Shown here one piece after another: positions 1 to 6,828 of a stretch of 11,545 nt of DNA; positions within the stretch are counted from its first letter, which is position 1, and every line of letters begins with the position of its first letter. The notes beneath the pieces were generated by a model that was given only the letters and a program-made list of their open reading frames with translations, was not told the DNA's origin and ran no database searches. The stretch lies in the NCBI GenBank assembly GCA_937884385.1, contig CALGCW010000060.1:1-11545 (forward strand), written 5' to 3'. Origin of the DNA: an uncultured Clostridia bacterium (GTDB lineage Bacteria > Bacillota > Clostridia > Oscillospirales > CAG-272). The position numbers were made by a program, and so were the translations under genes.

Positions 1-60
1 GATTGGTTTTCGTAGTTTTGAAGATACAATACTGACCGTTGTGCTTGCACATAAGGGCAG

Positions 61-204
61 AGTTGGAGCTTCAAAACCGATAAAATGCCCGCATTTTATC
101 GAAAATTTACGCAAAACACATACAAACCCAAGTGATAAAAGCTTTTTGGTTCTTTTTCTCGAAAAAGAACATATTCTTCTCTTTGCAAATTCTCCCCGAC
201 AAAC
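61..204 (-). repeat. Intergenic hairpin repeat, copy A
   Basis: Read on the minus strand, this non-coding stretch runs in the same order as the element at 11379-11545. It starts with a TTTGTCGGGGAG block near 204-193. A hairpin follows, with 10-bp arms at 161-170 and 149-158 and a 2-nt GA loop. Next comes CAAAAAGCTTTTATCA, then a TGCGTAAATT block, then a second hairpin with 10-bp arms at 91-100 and 79-88 and a 2-nt loop. The arm sequences differ between the copies but pairing is kept. It lies just beyond the terminator of the sugar symporter and has no reading frame of its own. The outer boundary is unclear and may extend to position 1. A dispersed REP- or MITE-like repeat is the likeliest class; function is unknown. 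Confidence 0.6.
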
Positions 205-236
205 TGCAATTTATCAATAAATCATTACTTAAAACT

Positions 237-260
237 CAAGTGGCACTCGCGTGCCACTTG
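237..260 (-). terminator. Intrinsic terminator of the sugar symporter gene
   Basis: Perfect 10-bp inverted repeat (CAAGTGGCAC / GTGCCACTTG) with a 4-nt loop at 247-250, 23 bases beyond the minus-strand stop codon. On the minus strand it is followed by a T-rich run (AGTTTTAAG). Confidence 0.75.
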
Positions 261-283
261 ATGATAAAACTAAAATGCTGAAA

Positions 284-1693
284 TTATTCGTCTGCAACGT
301 CTGCATCAATAGCCACTGCTGCTTTTTTCTCCGCCATCTTCGCTCTGACCTCGGGAGTAATGTTCCAAACGAATTTGAACGCCGCCCAAGAACCGAGAAT
401 AAATACTGCTGGAATAAGCACGCAAAGTATCTTAAGACCAAAGATCGTGCCTGCGGTCTGCGTTTCAGCAGTTCCCTGGTAGCCTATCCAGCCGAGTCCG
501 TAAAGAGCAAAGCCCTGACCGATCGTCTGACCTATACGGCGTGCAAGGTTAAACGTTCCGTAAATAGATCCTTCCGTCCTCTTGCCGGTAATATATTCGT
601 TATAGTCAATGGCTTCGCCGACAAGACCCCATTGCATCTGAATGGATACCATTGCAAATCCGGAACCGATACCCAAAAGGACACCGTGAACAAGAGGATG
701 TACTTCCATTACGAGGTGCATTCCGAAAAGAGCGGCACAAACGGCACCTCCCAAAAGAAGAGAATAACGAATGAGTTTTTCAAGCCCGAGCTTCTTACAA
801 ATGAAAGGAACCGCGATCATGGAGCCGATCATAAAAGGAGAAGAAAGAACAGAGCTTATCGACTGATAAGTAACGTCGTGGTAAACGCCCGAATACATAT
901 ACAAGCCCAAGGTCTGTGCGGCATACTGCATCGTACAGATGCAGATACCGTGTATGCAAAGAGCTACGAAGGGGCGATTGCTCTTAACAACTGTGACTAT
1001 ATCGGTGAACTTGATATCGTCAGCCTTTGTTTCAGCAACCACCGTACGCTCTTCCGTAAAATAATAGTGTAAGAAGCATACTATAAATCCAATTACTGCA
1101 CAGATAACGCCGGCAATCGTATAACCGATGGATTCTCTGTCACCAAACATACCGATAATAACGGGACCTGCAAGGCCGGGTATCATATTACCAAACATCG
1201 ATCCAACTCCGCGAGCAGATGAAAGCGAAGCTCTTTCAGAGTCGTTCTTGGACATTGCCGAAAGCAACGAGCCCATTGGAATATTGAACATCGTGTAAGC
1301 GGCTTCATAAAGTATCTTGCAAGAGAAAAGAACTACGATGGTTGCAATACCGTCAAAAAAGGTAGGAACTACCCAAAGCGCGATCGCAGTCACAGCAAGA
1401 AGGGGTGTCGCGCGAAGGAGCCAAGGACGGAATTTTCCTCTTCTGTCCTGCTTTCTTGCAAAAGCCCTGTCCATAAGTGCACCCATCATAGGGTCGTTGA
1501 TAGCGTCCCAGATGGTCCAAATGATAACGAGCGTTCCAAGAAGATTGGTGTCGATACCAAGTGCATTTGTACAGTACATAGTAAACGTACCGCCCATAAG
1601 AGCAAAGGTCATACATCCGCCCCAGTCACCAAACATATATCCTATCCAATGCTTTGTGGTTAGACTGCCCGGAATTTTGGTTTTTTTAGCCAT
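284..1693 (-). CDS. GPH-family (MelB-like) sugar:cation symporter
   Basis: A 469-residue, 12-helix inner-membrane transporter of the glycoside-pentoside-hexuronide:cation symporter family within the MFS fold. It should import a sugar or glycoside with Na+ or H+. The family signature is clear: WDAINDPMMGALMDR at about 62-76, where the two Asp (63, 67) match the cation-site Asp pair of MelB helix II. GKFRPW follows at 86-91, and GEAIDYNEYITGKRTEG at about 359-375. The ATG at 1693 is chosen because GGAGG sits 8 bases upstream; a longer frame back to 1786 would put its start in the promoter region. Length is normal and no break is seen. It is transcribed alone, divergently from the metal transporter operon, with its own promoter and terminator. 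No glycosidase lies nearby, so the substrate cannot be named. Confidence 0.88.
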   Translation of the reverse strand: MAKKTKIPGSLTTKHWIGYMFGDWGGCMTFALMGGTFTMYCTNALGIDTNLLGTLVIIWTIWDAINDPMMGALMDRAFARKQDRRGKFRPWLLRATPLLAVTAIALWVVPTFFDGIATIVVLFSCKILYEAAYTMFNIPMGSLLSAMSKNDSERASLSSARGVGSMFGNMIPGLAGPVIIGMFGDRESIGYTIAGVICAVIGFIVCFLHYYFTEERTVVAETKADDIKFTDIVTVVKSNRPFVALCIHGICICTMQYAAQTLGLYMYSGVYHDVTYQSISSVLSSPFMIGSMIAVPFICKKLGLEKLIRYSLLLGGAVCAALFGMHLVMEVHPLVHGVLLGIGSGFAMVSIQMQWGLVGEAIDYNEYITGKRTEGSIYGTFNLARRIGQTIGQGFALYGLGWIGYQGTAETQTAGTIFGLKILCVLIPAVFILGSWAAFKFVWNITPEVRAKMAEKKAAVAIDADVADE

Positions 1694-1754
1694 AATATGC
1701 CTCCAAAGATGATAAATATTAAAAAAGAGCCCCAAAAAAGTAGAGCTTTTTTTC

Positions 1755-1783
1755 ATTCTAACACACCATTGCGGATTTGTCAA
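1755..1783 (-). promoter_or_regulatory. Sigma-A promoter of the sugar symporter
   Basis: On the minus strand, TTGACA (1783-1778), a 17-base spacer and TAGAAT (1760-1755) form a near-consensus promoter. Transcription would start near 1748, leaving a leader of about 55 bases before the ATG at 1693. Confidence 0.75.
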
Positions 1784-1795
1784 CATATTATTATC

Positions 1796-1822
1796 AATAT
1801 ATTAACAAAATGTTAATATATT
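1796..1822. promoter_or_regulatory. Palindromic candidate operator between divergent promoters
   Basis: Perfect inverted repeat with 12-bp arms (AATATATTAACA / TGTTAATATATT) around a 3-base AAA centre. It ends 12 bases upstream of the symporter -35 box and 34 bases upstream of the -35 box of the ZIP operon. The position suits a dimeric regulator acting mainly on the symporter. It is not followed by a T-tract and does not follow a gene end, so it is not a terminator. The regulator is unknown and no regulator gene is in the window. Confidence 0.5.
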
Positions 1823-1856
1823 TAAGAAAAAATATCATCTAATTCTTTATTTTTTA

Positions 1857-1885
1857 TTGAAAAACACAAAGATATGTGGTATACT
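1857..1885 (+). promoter_or_regulatory. Sigma-A promoter of the ZIP-led operon
   Basis: TTGAAA (1857-1862), a 17-base spacer and TATACT (1880-1885) preceded by TGG, giving an extended -10. The start would fall near 1892, about 30 bases before the ATG at 1922. A second TATAAT at 1893-1898 lacks a -35 partner at proper spacing. Confidence 0.65.
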
Positions 1886-1921
1886 TATTATGTATAATTA
1901 TGTACTTGGAGAAAAATATTA

Positions 1922-2674
1922 ATGGATCTTGTATTATTGACGGCATTGGGTGTCGGCGGGGCAACGCTCGTTGGCGCGATACTCGGCTTCGTTTTTAAGA
2001 AAATTTCACATAAATTTACGGATATCACACTTGGCTTTGCGGCAGGCGTAATGCTTGCGGCGGCGGTCCTCGGTCTTGTGCTTCCCTCACTTGAATACGG
2101 CGGAAGATACGCGATCGTGACGACCGTTGTCGGCATTTTTGTCGGAGCATTTTGCCTTAACCTTGTGGATAAGCTCGTCCCCCACCTTCACAAGCTTGTG
2201 GGAGCAGACGTCGAAGACCACAATAACGCAGGGCTTAACAAGGTACTGCTCTTCGTAATGGCGATAGCGATCCATAATCTCCCCGAGGGAATTGCCGCAG
2301 GCGTTGGCTTCGGTGCGGATGATACATCACAGGCTCTGCTCATTGCAGGCGGTATCGCCCTTCAGAACATCCCCGAGGGTATGGTCATCATTGCCCCAAT
2401 GCTTGCAAGCGGCATCAGCCCCAAGCGCACGTTTCTCTGCGCAGCGGCAACGGGTCTTATCGAGGTATTCGGCACAATGATAGGCTATTTCGCGGTTAGT
2501 GTTGCACAGGTTATCCTTCCCTTTTCCCTTGCATTTGCAGGCGGAACGATGCTCTACGTAATCAGCGACGAGATGATACCCGAAACTCACGCCCACGGAA
2601 ACGAAAGAGGCGCGACCTATGCTCTTCTTATAGGCTTTTGTATAATGCTTATTTCAGACTTTTTACTCGGATAA
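1922..2674 (+). CDS. ZIP-family divalent metal transporter (GufA/BbZIP-like)
   Basis: A 250-residue membrane protein that should carry Zn2+ or related divalent metals (Fe2+, Mn2+) into the cytoplasm. The two metal-binding helices are plain: HNLPEG at 118-123 and QNIPEG at 148-153. In the second, Gln replaces the His found in E. coli ZupT, as in the GufA/BbZIP branch. E181 in the next helix and the SDEMIPETH segment at 215-223 also fit this branch. The segment between helices 3 and 4 (about 88-102) has H88, H90, H100 and D/E residues, a typical metal-sensing loop. GGAG lies 10 bases before the ATG. It heads an operon with the fused YitT-hydrolase gene 24 bases downstream and a flavoprotein gene after that. 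Metal specificity cannot be read from the sequence. Confidence 0.9.
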   Translation: MDLVLLTALGVGGATLVGAILGFVFKKISHKFTDITLGFAAGVMLAAAVLGLVLPSLEYGGRYAIVTTVVGIFVGAFCLNLVDKLVPHLHKLVGADVEDHNNAGLNKVLLFVMAIAIHNLPEGIAAGVGFGADDTSQALLIAGGIALQNIPEGMVIIAPMLASGISPKRTFLCAAATGLIEVFGTMIGYFAVSVAQVILPFSLAFAGGTMLYVISDEMIPETHAHGNERGATYALLIGFCIMLISDFLLG

Positions 2675-2683
2675 TTAAGAATT

Positions 2684-2691
2684 GAGAGGTG
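2684..2691 (+). promoter_or_regulatory. Ribosome binding site that fixes a TTG start
   Basis: GAGAGGTG ends 7 bases before TTG at 2699. The first in-frame ATG codons (residues 27 and later) lie inside the first membrane helix and lack such a site, so the TTG is the likely start. Confidence 0.65.
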
Positions 2692-2698
2692 TAAAGAT

Positions 2699-4051
2699 TT
2701 GAATAACAAAATAAATCACAATTTTAAGTCAGTTAATCTCAAAACGGTATTCTTTGCCATATTCGGCTCAGCACTTATGGCATTCGGTACACGTATCTTT
2801 GCGGGTGCAGAGATCCCCGAGGGCGGTATCGTAGGTCTTTGCCTTATCATTGAGCAGACCACGGGCATCTCCACCGCTATCACCAGCCTTATTATCAACG
2901 CGCTTTTCTATCTCCTCTCCTGGAGATTGCTCGGCTCGGGCTTTATCTTTAACGCGGCGGTGGCTACAGTAAGCTTCTCATCCTTCTATGCATTGTTTGA
3001 CGTTACGGTTCCCGACTTCGAATTCTTCATTCGCTATCCCCTTCTCGGTGCTCTCGTAGGTGCCGTGATAATCGAAACAGGTACGGGTCTCATCCTTCGT
3101 TTCGGCGGTGCGCCCAGCGGTGACCACGCGCTCTCGGTCGCTCTTGCAAAGAGAGGAAACCTTGACCTTGGTTGGATGAACTTTATCCGTGACTTCGCAG
3201 TAATCATGCTTGCATATACCTATGCAGATCCATATACTATCATCTACTCCATAATCATTATGACACTCACCATCCCGATTATGGACTACATAGCAAAGGA
3301 TCCAAAGGATATGACCTACAGCATGGCTTCAAAAAAGAAGAACTGGATAGGTATTATCGTGACAGGCTTGATACTTACGCTCATACTCACGGGTGCTACG
3401 ATCTACGTTCAGAATTATTACCGCGCGGATTCTGTAGCTCTTAAGGAATACGAACACCAAAACGTTGACAAGGTGGCACTTGGAGAAGGAATGACCGCTT
3501 ACGTTCCAAAGGACGGAGCAGAGGTAGGACTCATCCTCTATCCCGAGGATATGGTCGAGGCAAAGGCTTATGCACCGCTTCTTATCGAGTGTGCCGACAA
3601 AGGGATCGCTTGCGTAGTGATCGAGATGCCGTATAAGCATTCTGCTCTTGGCACTAACAAAGCGCTCGACGTGCCCTCCCTTCTTCCCGAAGTCAAGACC
3701 TGGTATCTTGCAGGTCACGGAATGGGCGGAAAGGTAGCAGCAGGCTGCCTTGCAGGTAACCCCAACGTATTCGAAGGAATCATCCTCCTTGGTGCATACT
3801 CTGCTAACGATATCTCATCCCACGAAGTTCTCTCGGTATACGGTTCTCAGGACAGAATTATGAATATGAGACTCTATATCAACAATAAAGATAATCTCCC
3901 TGAAAAGTTTGACGAGCACGTCATACCCGGTGGAAATCACGCATATTTTGGAATATACGGCACACAGAAGGGCGACGGCAAGGCAACTGTTTCCAACAGA
4001 GAGCAGATAGAGCTTACCGCGGGCCACATTGCTGAATTTATATTTAAATAA
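2699..4051 (+). CDS. YitT-like membrane domain fused to anchored alpha/beta hydrolase (nucleophile Ser replaced by Gly)
   Basis: A 450-residue protein in two parts. Residues about 14-200 resemble the YitT (DUF161) membrane domain: helices near 16-36, 56-76, 82-100, 112-134 and 164-197, with the family's N-terminal pattern AFGTRIF...IPEGGIVGL. The cytosolic DUF2179 tail usual for YitT is absent. Instead, a basic linker (KKK at 212-214), a new membrane helix (about 216-237) and NYYRAD at 239-244 resemble the anchor of stand-alone clostridial Abhydrolase_5 proteins. The hydrolase follows (about 255-450) with YPEDMVEAKAYAPL at 281-294, an acid-position Asp at 385 (GSQDR) and GGNHAYFGIYGTQKGDG at 411-427. 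The nucleophile elbow reads GHGMGG (339-344), with Gly341 where Ser is expected (codon GGA). By the positive-inside rule the hydrolase should face outside. The frame is unbroken. Function is unknown; a binding or pseudo-enzyme role is possible. Co-transcribed with its neighbours. Confidence 0.75.
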   Translation: MNNKINHNFKSVNLKTVFFAIFGSALMAFGTRIFAGAEIPEGGIVGLCLIIEQTTGISTAITSLIINALFYLLSWRLLGSGFIFNAAVATVSFSSFYALFDVTVPDFEFFIRYPLLGALVGAVIIETGTGLILRFGGAPSGDHALSVALAKRGNLDLGWMNFIRDFAVIMLAYTYADPYTIIYSIIIMTLTIPIMDYIAKDPKDMTYSMASKKKNWIGIIVTGLILTLILTGATIYVQNYYRADSVALKEYEHQNVDKVALGEGMTAYVPKDGAEVGLILYPEDMVEAKAYAPLLIECADKGIACVVIEMPYKHSALGTNKALDVPSLLPEVKTWYLAGHGMGGKVAAGCLAGNPNVFEGIILLGAYSANDISSHEVLSVYGSQDRIMNMRLYINNKDNLPEKFDEHVIPGGNHAYFGIYGTQKGDGKATVSNREQIELTAGHIAEFIFK

Positions 4052-4059
4052 GGTTTTTT

Positions 4060-4680
4060 ATGAAAGTATTGATCATTAACGGAAGTCCCAGAAAAGCCGG
4101 AAACACATCCCTTGCCCTTGATCAGATGATAAGTGTATTTGAGGGCTACGGTGTTGAAACGCGATACGTCCAGGTGGGCAATATGAATATACGCGGCTGT
4201 CTTGCCTGCGGTGCCTGTCACAGCGGACGAGATAACTGTGTTATCGATGACGTGGTGAATGAGCTCGCGCTCGACCTTGCGGAGTGTGACGGTGTCGTTG
4301 TTGCATCTCCTGTGTACTACGCAAGCGCAAATGCGACTCTCATTGCCCTTCTCGATAGGCTTTTCTACAGCTCCAAATGCGATAAAAGAATGAAGGTGGG
4401 CGCATCCGTTGCCGTTGCAAGACGCGGCGGTTGCTCTGCGACCTTTGATCAGCTGAATAAATATTTCACCATCAGCGGTATGCCGATCGCATCCAGTCAG
4501 TATTGGAACAGCGTACACGGCGGCACACCGGGTGAAGCGGCAGAGGACCTTGAGGGCTTGCAAACGATGAGGACCCTCGCACATAATATGGTATTTCTGA
4601 TGCGAAGCATCGAGCTTGGCAAAAAGGAATACGGACTCCCCGATAAAGAGCCCCCCGCAAGAACGAATTTTATAAGATAG
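4060..4680 (+). CDS. Isf-like flavodoxin-family NAD(P)H-dependent oxidoreductase
   Basis: A 206-residue cytosolic FMN protein of the NADPH-dependent FMN reductase fold (PF03358). The FMN phosphate loop is NGSPRKAGNTS at 7-17, and the flavin-side segment SPVYYASANATLIALLDR is at 83-100. Between them C47-x2-C50-x2-C53-x6-C60 matches the compact cysteine motif that holds the 4Fe-4S cluster in iron-sulfur flavoprotein (Isf), so electron transfer through FMN and a cluster is likely. The C-terminus PPARTNFIR is typical of these Clostridia proteins. AAGG overlaps the preceding stop codon and lies 6 bases before the ATG; with only 8 bases between genes, translation is probably coupled to the YitT-hydrolase gene. 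It is the last gene of the operon. Its electron donor and acceptor are unknown. Confidence 0.85.
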   Translation: MKVLIINGSPRKAGNTSLALDQMISVFEGYGVETRYVQVGNMNIRGCLACGACHSGRDNCVIDDVVNELALDLAECDGVVVASPVYYASANATLIALLDRLFYSSKCDKRMKVGASVAVARRGGCSATFDQLNKYFTISGMPIASSQYWNSVHGGTPGEAAEDLEGLQTMRTLAHNMVFLMRSIELGKKEYGLPDKEPPARTNFIR

Positions 4681-4682
4681 CT

Positions 4683-4707
4683 AAAAGCCACGCACTGCGT
4701 GGCTTTT
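4683..4707 (+). terminator. Intrinsic terminator of the ZIP-led operon
   Basis: 11-bp stem (AAAAGCCACGC / GCGTGGCTTTT) with a 3-base ACT loop and a T-run, starting 2 bases after the flavoprotein stop codon. Confidence 0.85.
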
Positions 4708-4731
4708 TCTTGTTTCTCTACTAAAGCAAAA

Positions 4732-4757
4732 GAAGTCCCGTCAATCAACGGGACTTC
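4732..4757 (-). terminator. Intrinsic terminator of the M3-type peptidase gene
   Basis: 10-bp stem (GAAGTCCCGT / ACGGGACTTC) with a 6-base loop at 4742-4747. On the minus strand it is followed by TTTTGCTTT. It lies 13 bases beyond the peptidase stop codon and faces the terminator at 4683-4707. Confidence 0.8.
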
Positions 4758-4770
4758 AATATATGGTTAA

Positions 4771-6636
4771 TTAGTTAACCTTTTTCTTCATTGTTGCAGA
4801 TACCTGCTTGAACGCATCCTCTTCAAAGGGAGTATAGAGACCCGCCTTCTTAAGTGCGTTAAGGAAGCCATCCTCTTCGGTTACGTTCTCAACAAGAGCT
4901 CTATAAGCGGTGAATGCAGCCTCTGTATCAGTTTCAGCCAAAGCAAAGATCTCAACTGCCGCAACTGCGGATACTGCGTAGCTGATGTAGTATACGGGAT
5001 TGCTGATAGCTACCTGTCTCCAGTAATCATAGGGATCGGATATGTTGTTGGACACCCAATCAACGCCGCCGTAAGGCTCGCATACCTCAGTCATAATAGC
5101 ATCGAAGTCTTCGCTTGTCATAGCTGCGATGGTCTCACTGTCAAGAGCATATACCTTTTGCTCGAACTCGTCAACAACGGTTGCAAGGATCATAACGAAT
5201 GCAGCGTTTACAAGGTTATAAGCTCTTACGCAGGAGTAGATGTTCTTATTCATCTCATCCTTACAGAAGTTGATGAACAAGAATTCATTACCCTGTGAAT
5301 GTGTTTCACAAAGGTCGTAGTTGTTAATATCATTATTGGTGACAGCGGCATAGTAGTGTCCGATCTCGTGAACCATAGTATTAGCTGTCTGTCCGTTGCT
5401 TCCAAACAAGCAGAAGGGTTTTTCGTCTTCATACATATATGTCTGGAAAGCTGTGGGGTGAGAATTGGAGTTGTTGGAGAATACACAGTTCTTGTTGTCG
5501 AAAACGTGGAGCATATTTTCACCCATCGTTCCCTCAAGTGAGTAGAGGTACATAAGAAGATAATTCTTCTTGGATGCATCGAAATCGCCTGTTACGAAAT
5601 CAAGGAAAGTATTCTGTCTCGTTGTAGAAAGATCTCTCCAAGCCTCAAAATCCTTGTATACGCTTTCAAAGTTAGGAACAACGTATTCAATTATGTACTG
5701 ACGGAAGGTAGCAAGATCTTCTGCAGTATAATCTCTGCCGTATACGTTAACGGAAGCATAGTCATAATAGTTATCATAGCCGTTAAGCTTAGCAAGCTCG
5801 TTGTTTTTGATGACGATCTGCTTGTAGAGTTCAACACTTGCGTCTGCAAAATAAACGTCCTCAGGAAGATTGTCGTACTGAACCTGAAGCTCTTCGATCT
5901 CCTTCTTAACTTCCATAATTGTGGGGTCGTATTCAAGAAGCTCGCGGATCTCGTCCTCGGACCAGTCAGCAAAGAGCTCTGCAGAGTGAGGAGATTCAAG
6001 ATACATAGTTCTGCAAGACTGCATATATTTATCCTGAAGATCGTAGAACATCTCCTGTGTATTAAGGTGACGCTCGGACGAAGCCTCGTCGCTCATATTA
6101 CAATAGTAAACGATGCTTGCAATAGTCATCTGCTGTGCAATGTGATAGAATGCGGTCTCAAACTGCTCGTAAAGAACGTCGATCTCGTCGACCGTTTCAG
6201 CAGTCTTGGATACCTCTACCATAGTATCGAGATTTGCCATAGCTGCATCTACCTCTTCCTGTGTAAGAGTGTAAAGCGCAAGCATCTCTTTTCTTGTCAT
6301 TGAGTGGTCTTCTCTTTCCCAAGCAGCAATGATATCATTGATCGTGGGCTCAAGAGTTGCTCCGCAGTTATCACATACGAAGTCTTTGTTTTCATCGGGG
6401 TGATCCGTGCACTCGGGTTTGGGAACGTCTGCACCGCAAACATCACAAAGCAAGTCGGAATCTGCGTCTACGTGCTCCGTACATTCGGGAGCAGTGGGCG
6501 TTGTAGTAGTTGTAGTTGTTGTAGGAATCCATCCCTCGGGAAGGTATCCGATAAGCTGATCCAAAGGAAGTGAGCAGGATGTCAAAAGCATCATCACTAC
6601 CAGAAGGAGCGCCATAAGTCTGATTTTTAAGTTCAT
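4771..6636 (-). CDS. Secreted lipoprotein, M3-type (oligoendopeptidase-like) zinc metallopeptidase
   Basis: A 621-residue protein. Residues 1-20 form a lipoprotein signal peptide with lipobox LLTSC, so Cys21 should be lipidated and the enzyme held on the outer face of the membrane. An eight-Thr linker (39-46) and two Cys/His/Asp modules (52-91) follow, then an all-helical body typical of M3 peptidases. The zinc site is HEIGH (423-427); the third ligand is probably E444 in CETHSQ, matching the E before the APSQ stretch of thimet oligopeptidase. NPVYYISYA (546-554) fits the substrate-side Tyr region near the end. It should cut short peptides outside the cell for import. AGGAGG lies 8 bases before the ATG at 6636; a longer upstream frame has no such site. 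It stands alone with its own promoter and terminator. Confidence 0.82.
   Translation of the reverse strand: MNLKIRLMALLLVVMMLLTSCSLPLDQLIGYLPEGWIPTTTTTTTTPTAPECTEHVDADSDLLCDVCGADVPKPECTDHPDENKDFVCDNCGATLEPTINDIIAAWEREDHSMTRKEMLALYTLTQEEVDAAMANLDTMVEVSKTAETVDEIDVLYEQFETAFYHIAQQMTIASIVYYCNMSDEASSERHLNTQEMFYDLQDKYMQSCRTMYLESPHSAELFADWSEDEIRELLEYDPTIMEVKKEIEELQVQYDNLPEDVYFADASVELYKQIVIKNNELAKLNGYDNYYDYASVNVYGRDYTAEDLATFRQYIIEYVVPNFESVYKDFEAWRDLSTTRQNTFLDFVTGDFDASKKNYLLMYLYSLEGTMGENMLHVFDNKNCVFSNNSNSHPTAFQTYMYEDEKPFCLFGSNGQTANTMVHEIGHYYAAVTNNDINNYDLCETHSQGNEFLFINFCKDEMNKNIYSCVRAYNLVNAAFVMILATVVDEFEQKVYALDSETIAAMTSEDFDAIMTEVCEPYGGVDWVSNNISDPYDYWRQVAISNPVYYISYAVSAVAAVEIFALAETDTEAAFTAYRALVENVTEEDGFLNALKKAGLYTPFEEDAFKQVSATMKKKVN
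6364..6483 (-). repeat. Two Cys/His/Asp modules within the peptidase lipoprotein
   Basis: Codes for residues 52-91. Each module reads C-x2-H-x8-C-x2-C-G-A: C52/H55/C64/C67 and C76/H79/C88/C91, an exact 24-residue period. Between the His and second Cys each has an alternating acid series (D57, D59, D61; D81, N83, D85) like a calcium-binding loop. A zinc or calcium role is inferred from these residues only. Confidence 0.65.
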
Positions 6637-6701
6637 AATTTTTCCTCCTATGTAATACCAAAAAATCAAATAAAAAAAGACTTTTATTAAACTTTTTAAT
6701 A

Positions 6702-6730
6702 ATTTTAACACTATTAACTTTAAAAATCAA
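6702..6730 (-). promoter_or_regulatory. Sigma-A promoter of the M3-type peptidase
   Basis: On the minus strand TTGATT (6730-6725), a 17-base spacer ending in TGT, and TAAAAT (6707-6702), an extended -10. The leader would be about 60 bases. Confidence 0.6.
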
Positions 6731-6768
6731 GTCTTTTTGGAAAATTTTATTAATTATTTATTTTTTTG

Positions 6769-6797
6769 TTCCATTTATACAATATTTATGCTATAAT
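6769..6797 (+). promoter_or_regulatory. Extended -10 promoter of the FAD-dependent dehydrogenase
   Basis: TATAAT at 6792-6797 preceded by TGC gives a strong extended -10. The -35 position (TTCCAT at 6769-6774, 17-base spacing) is poor, as is common for extended -10 promoters. The start would fall near 6804. Confidence 0.6.
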
Positions 6798-6813
6798 GTT
6801 ATTATAAATGTAC

Positions 6814-6821
6814 GAAGGGAG
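6814..6821 (+). promoter_or_regulatory. Ribosome binding site that decides the dehydrogenase start
   Basis: GAAGGGAG ends 7 bases before the ATG at 6829. It lies downstream of another in-frame ATG at 6808, which would be only a few bases from the predicted transcript start, so the ATG at 6829 is chosen. Confidence 0.7.
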
Positions 6822-6828
6822 AGCATAT

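Noticed and set aside
251..1072. A 273-codon plus-strand open frame antisense to the sugar symporter
   Set aside because: Its protein has no recognisable pattern, its start lies in the terminator stem and it lacks a ribosome binding site. It is a shadow of the strongly supported minus-strand gene.
1681..1760. Two T-rich GCTCT-containing runs in the symporter leader as an attenuator
   Set aside because: They form an imperfect direct repeat rather than a stable stem; no convincing terminator or antiterminator pair can be drawn.
3301..3340. A possible internal start making the hydrolase half of the fusion a separate protein
   Set aside because: AAAGGA at about 3304-3309 is only 1 base from the ATG of residue 205 and 13 bases from that of residue 209. 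Neither is good spacing, and the frame is continuous, so a fusion is preferred, though weak internal initiation cannot be excluded.
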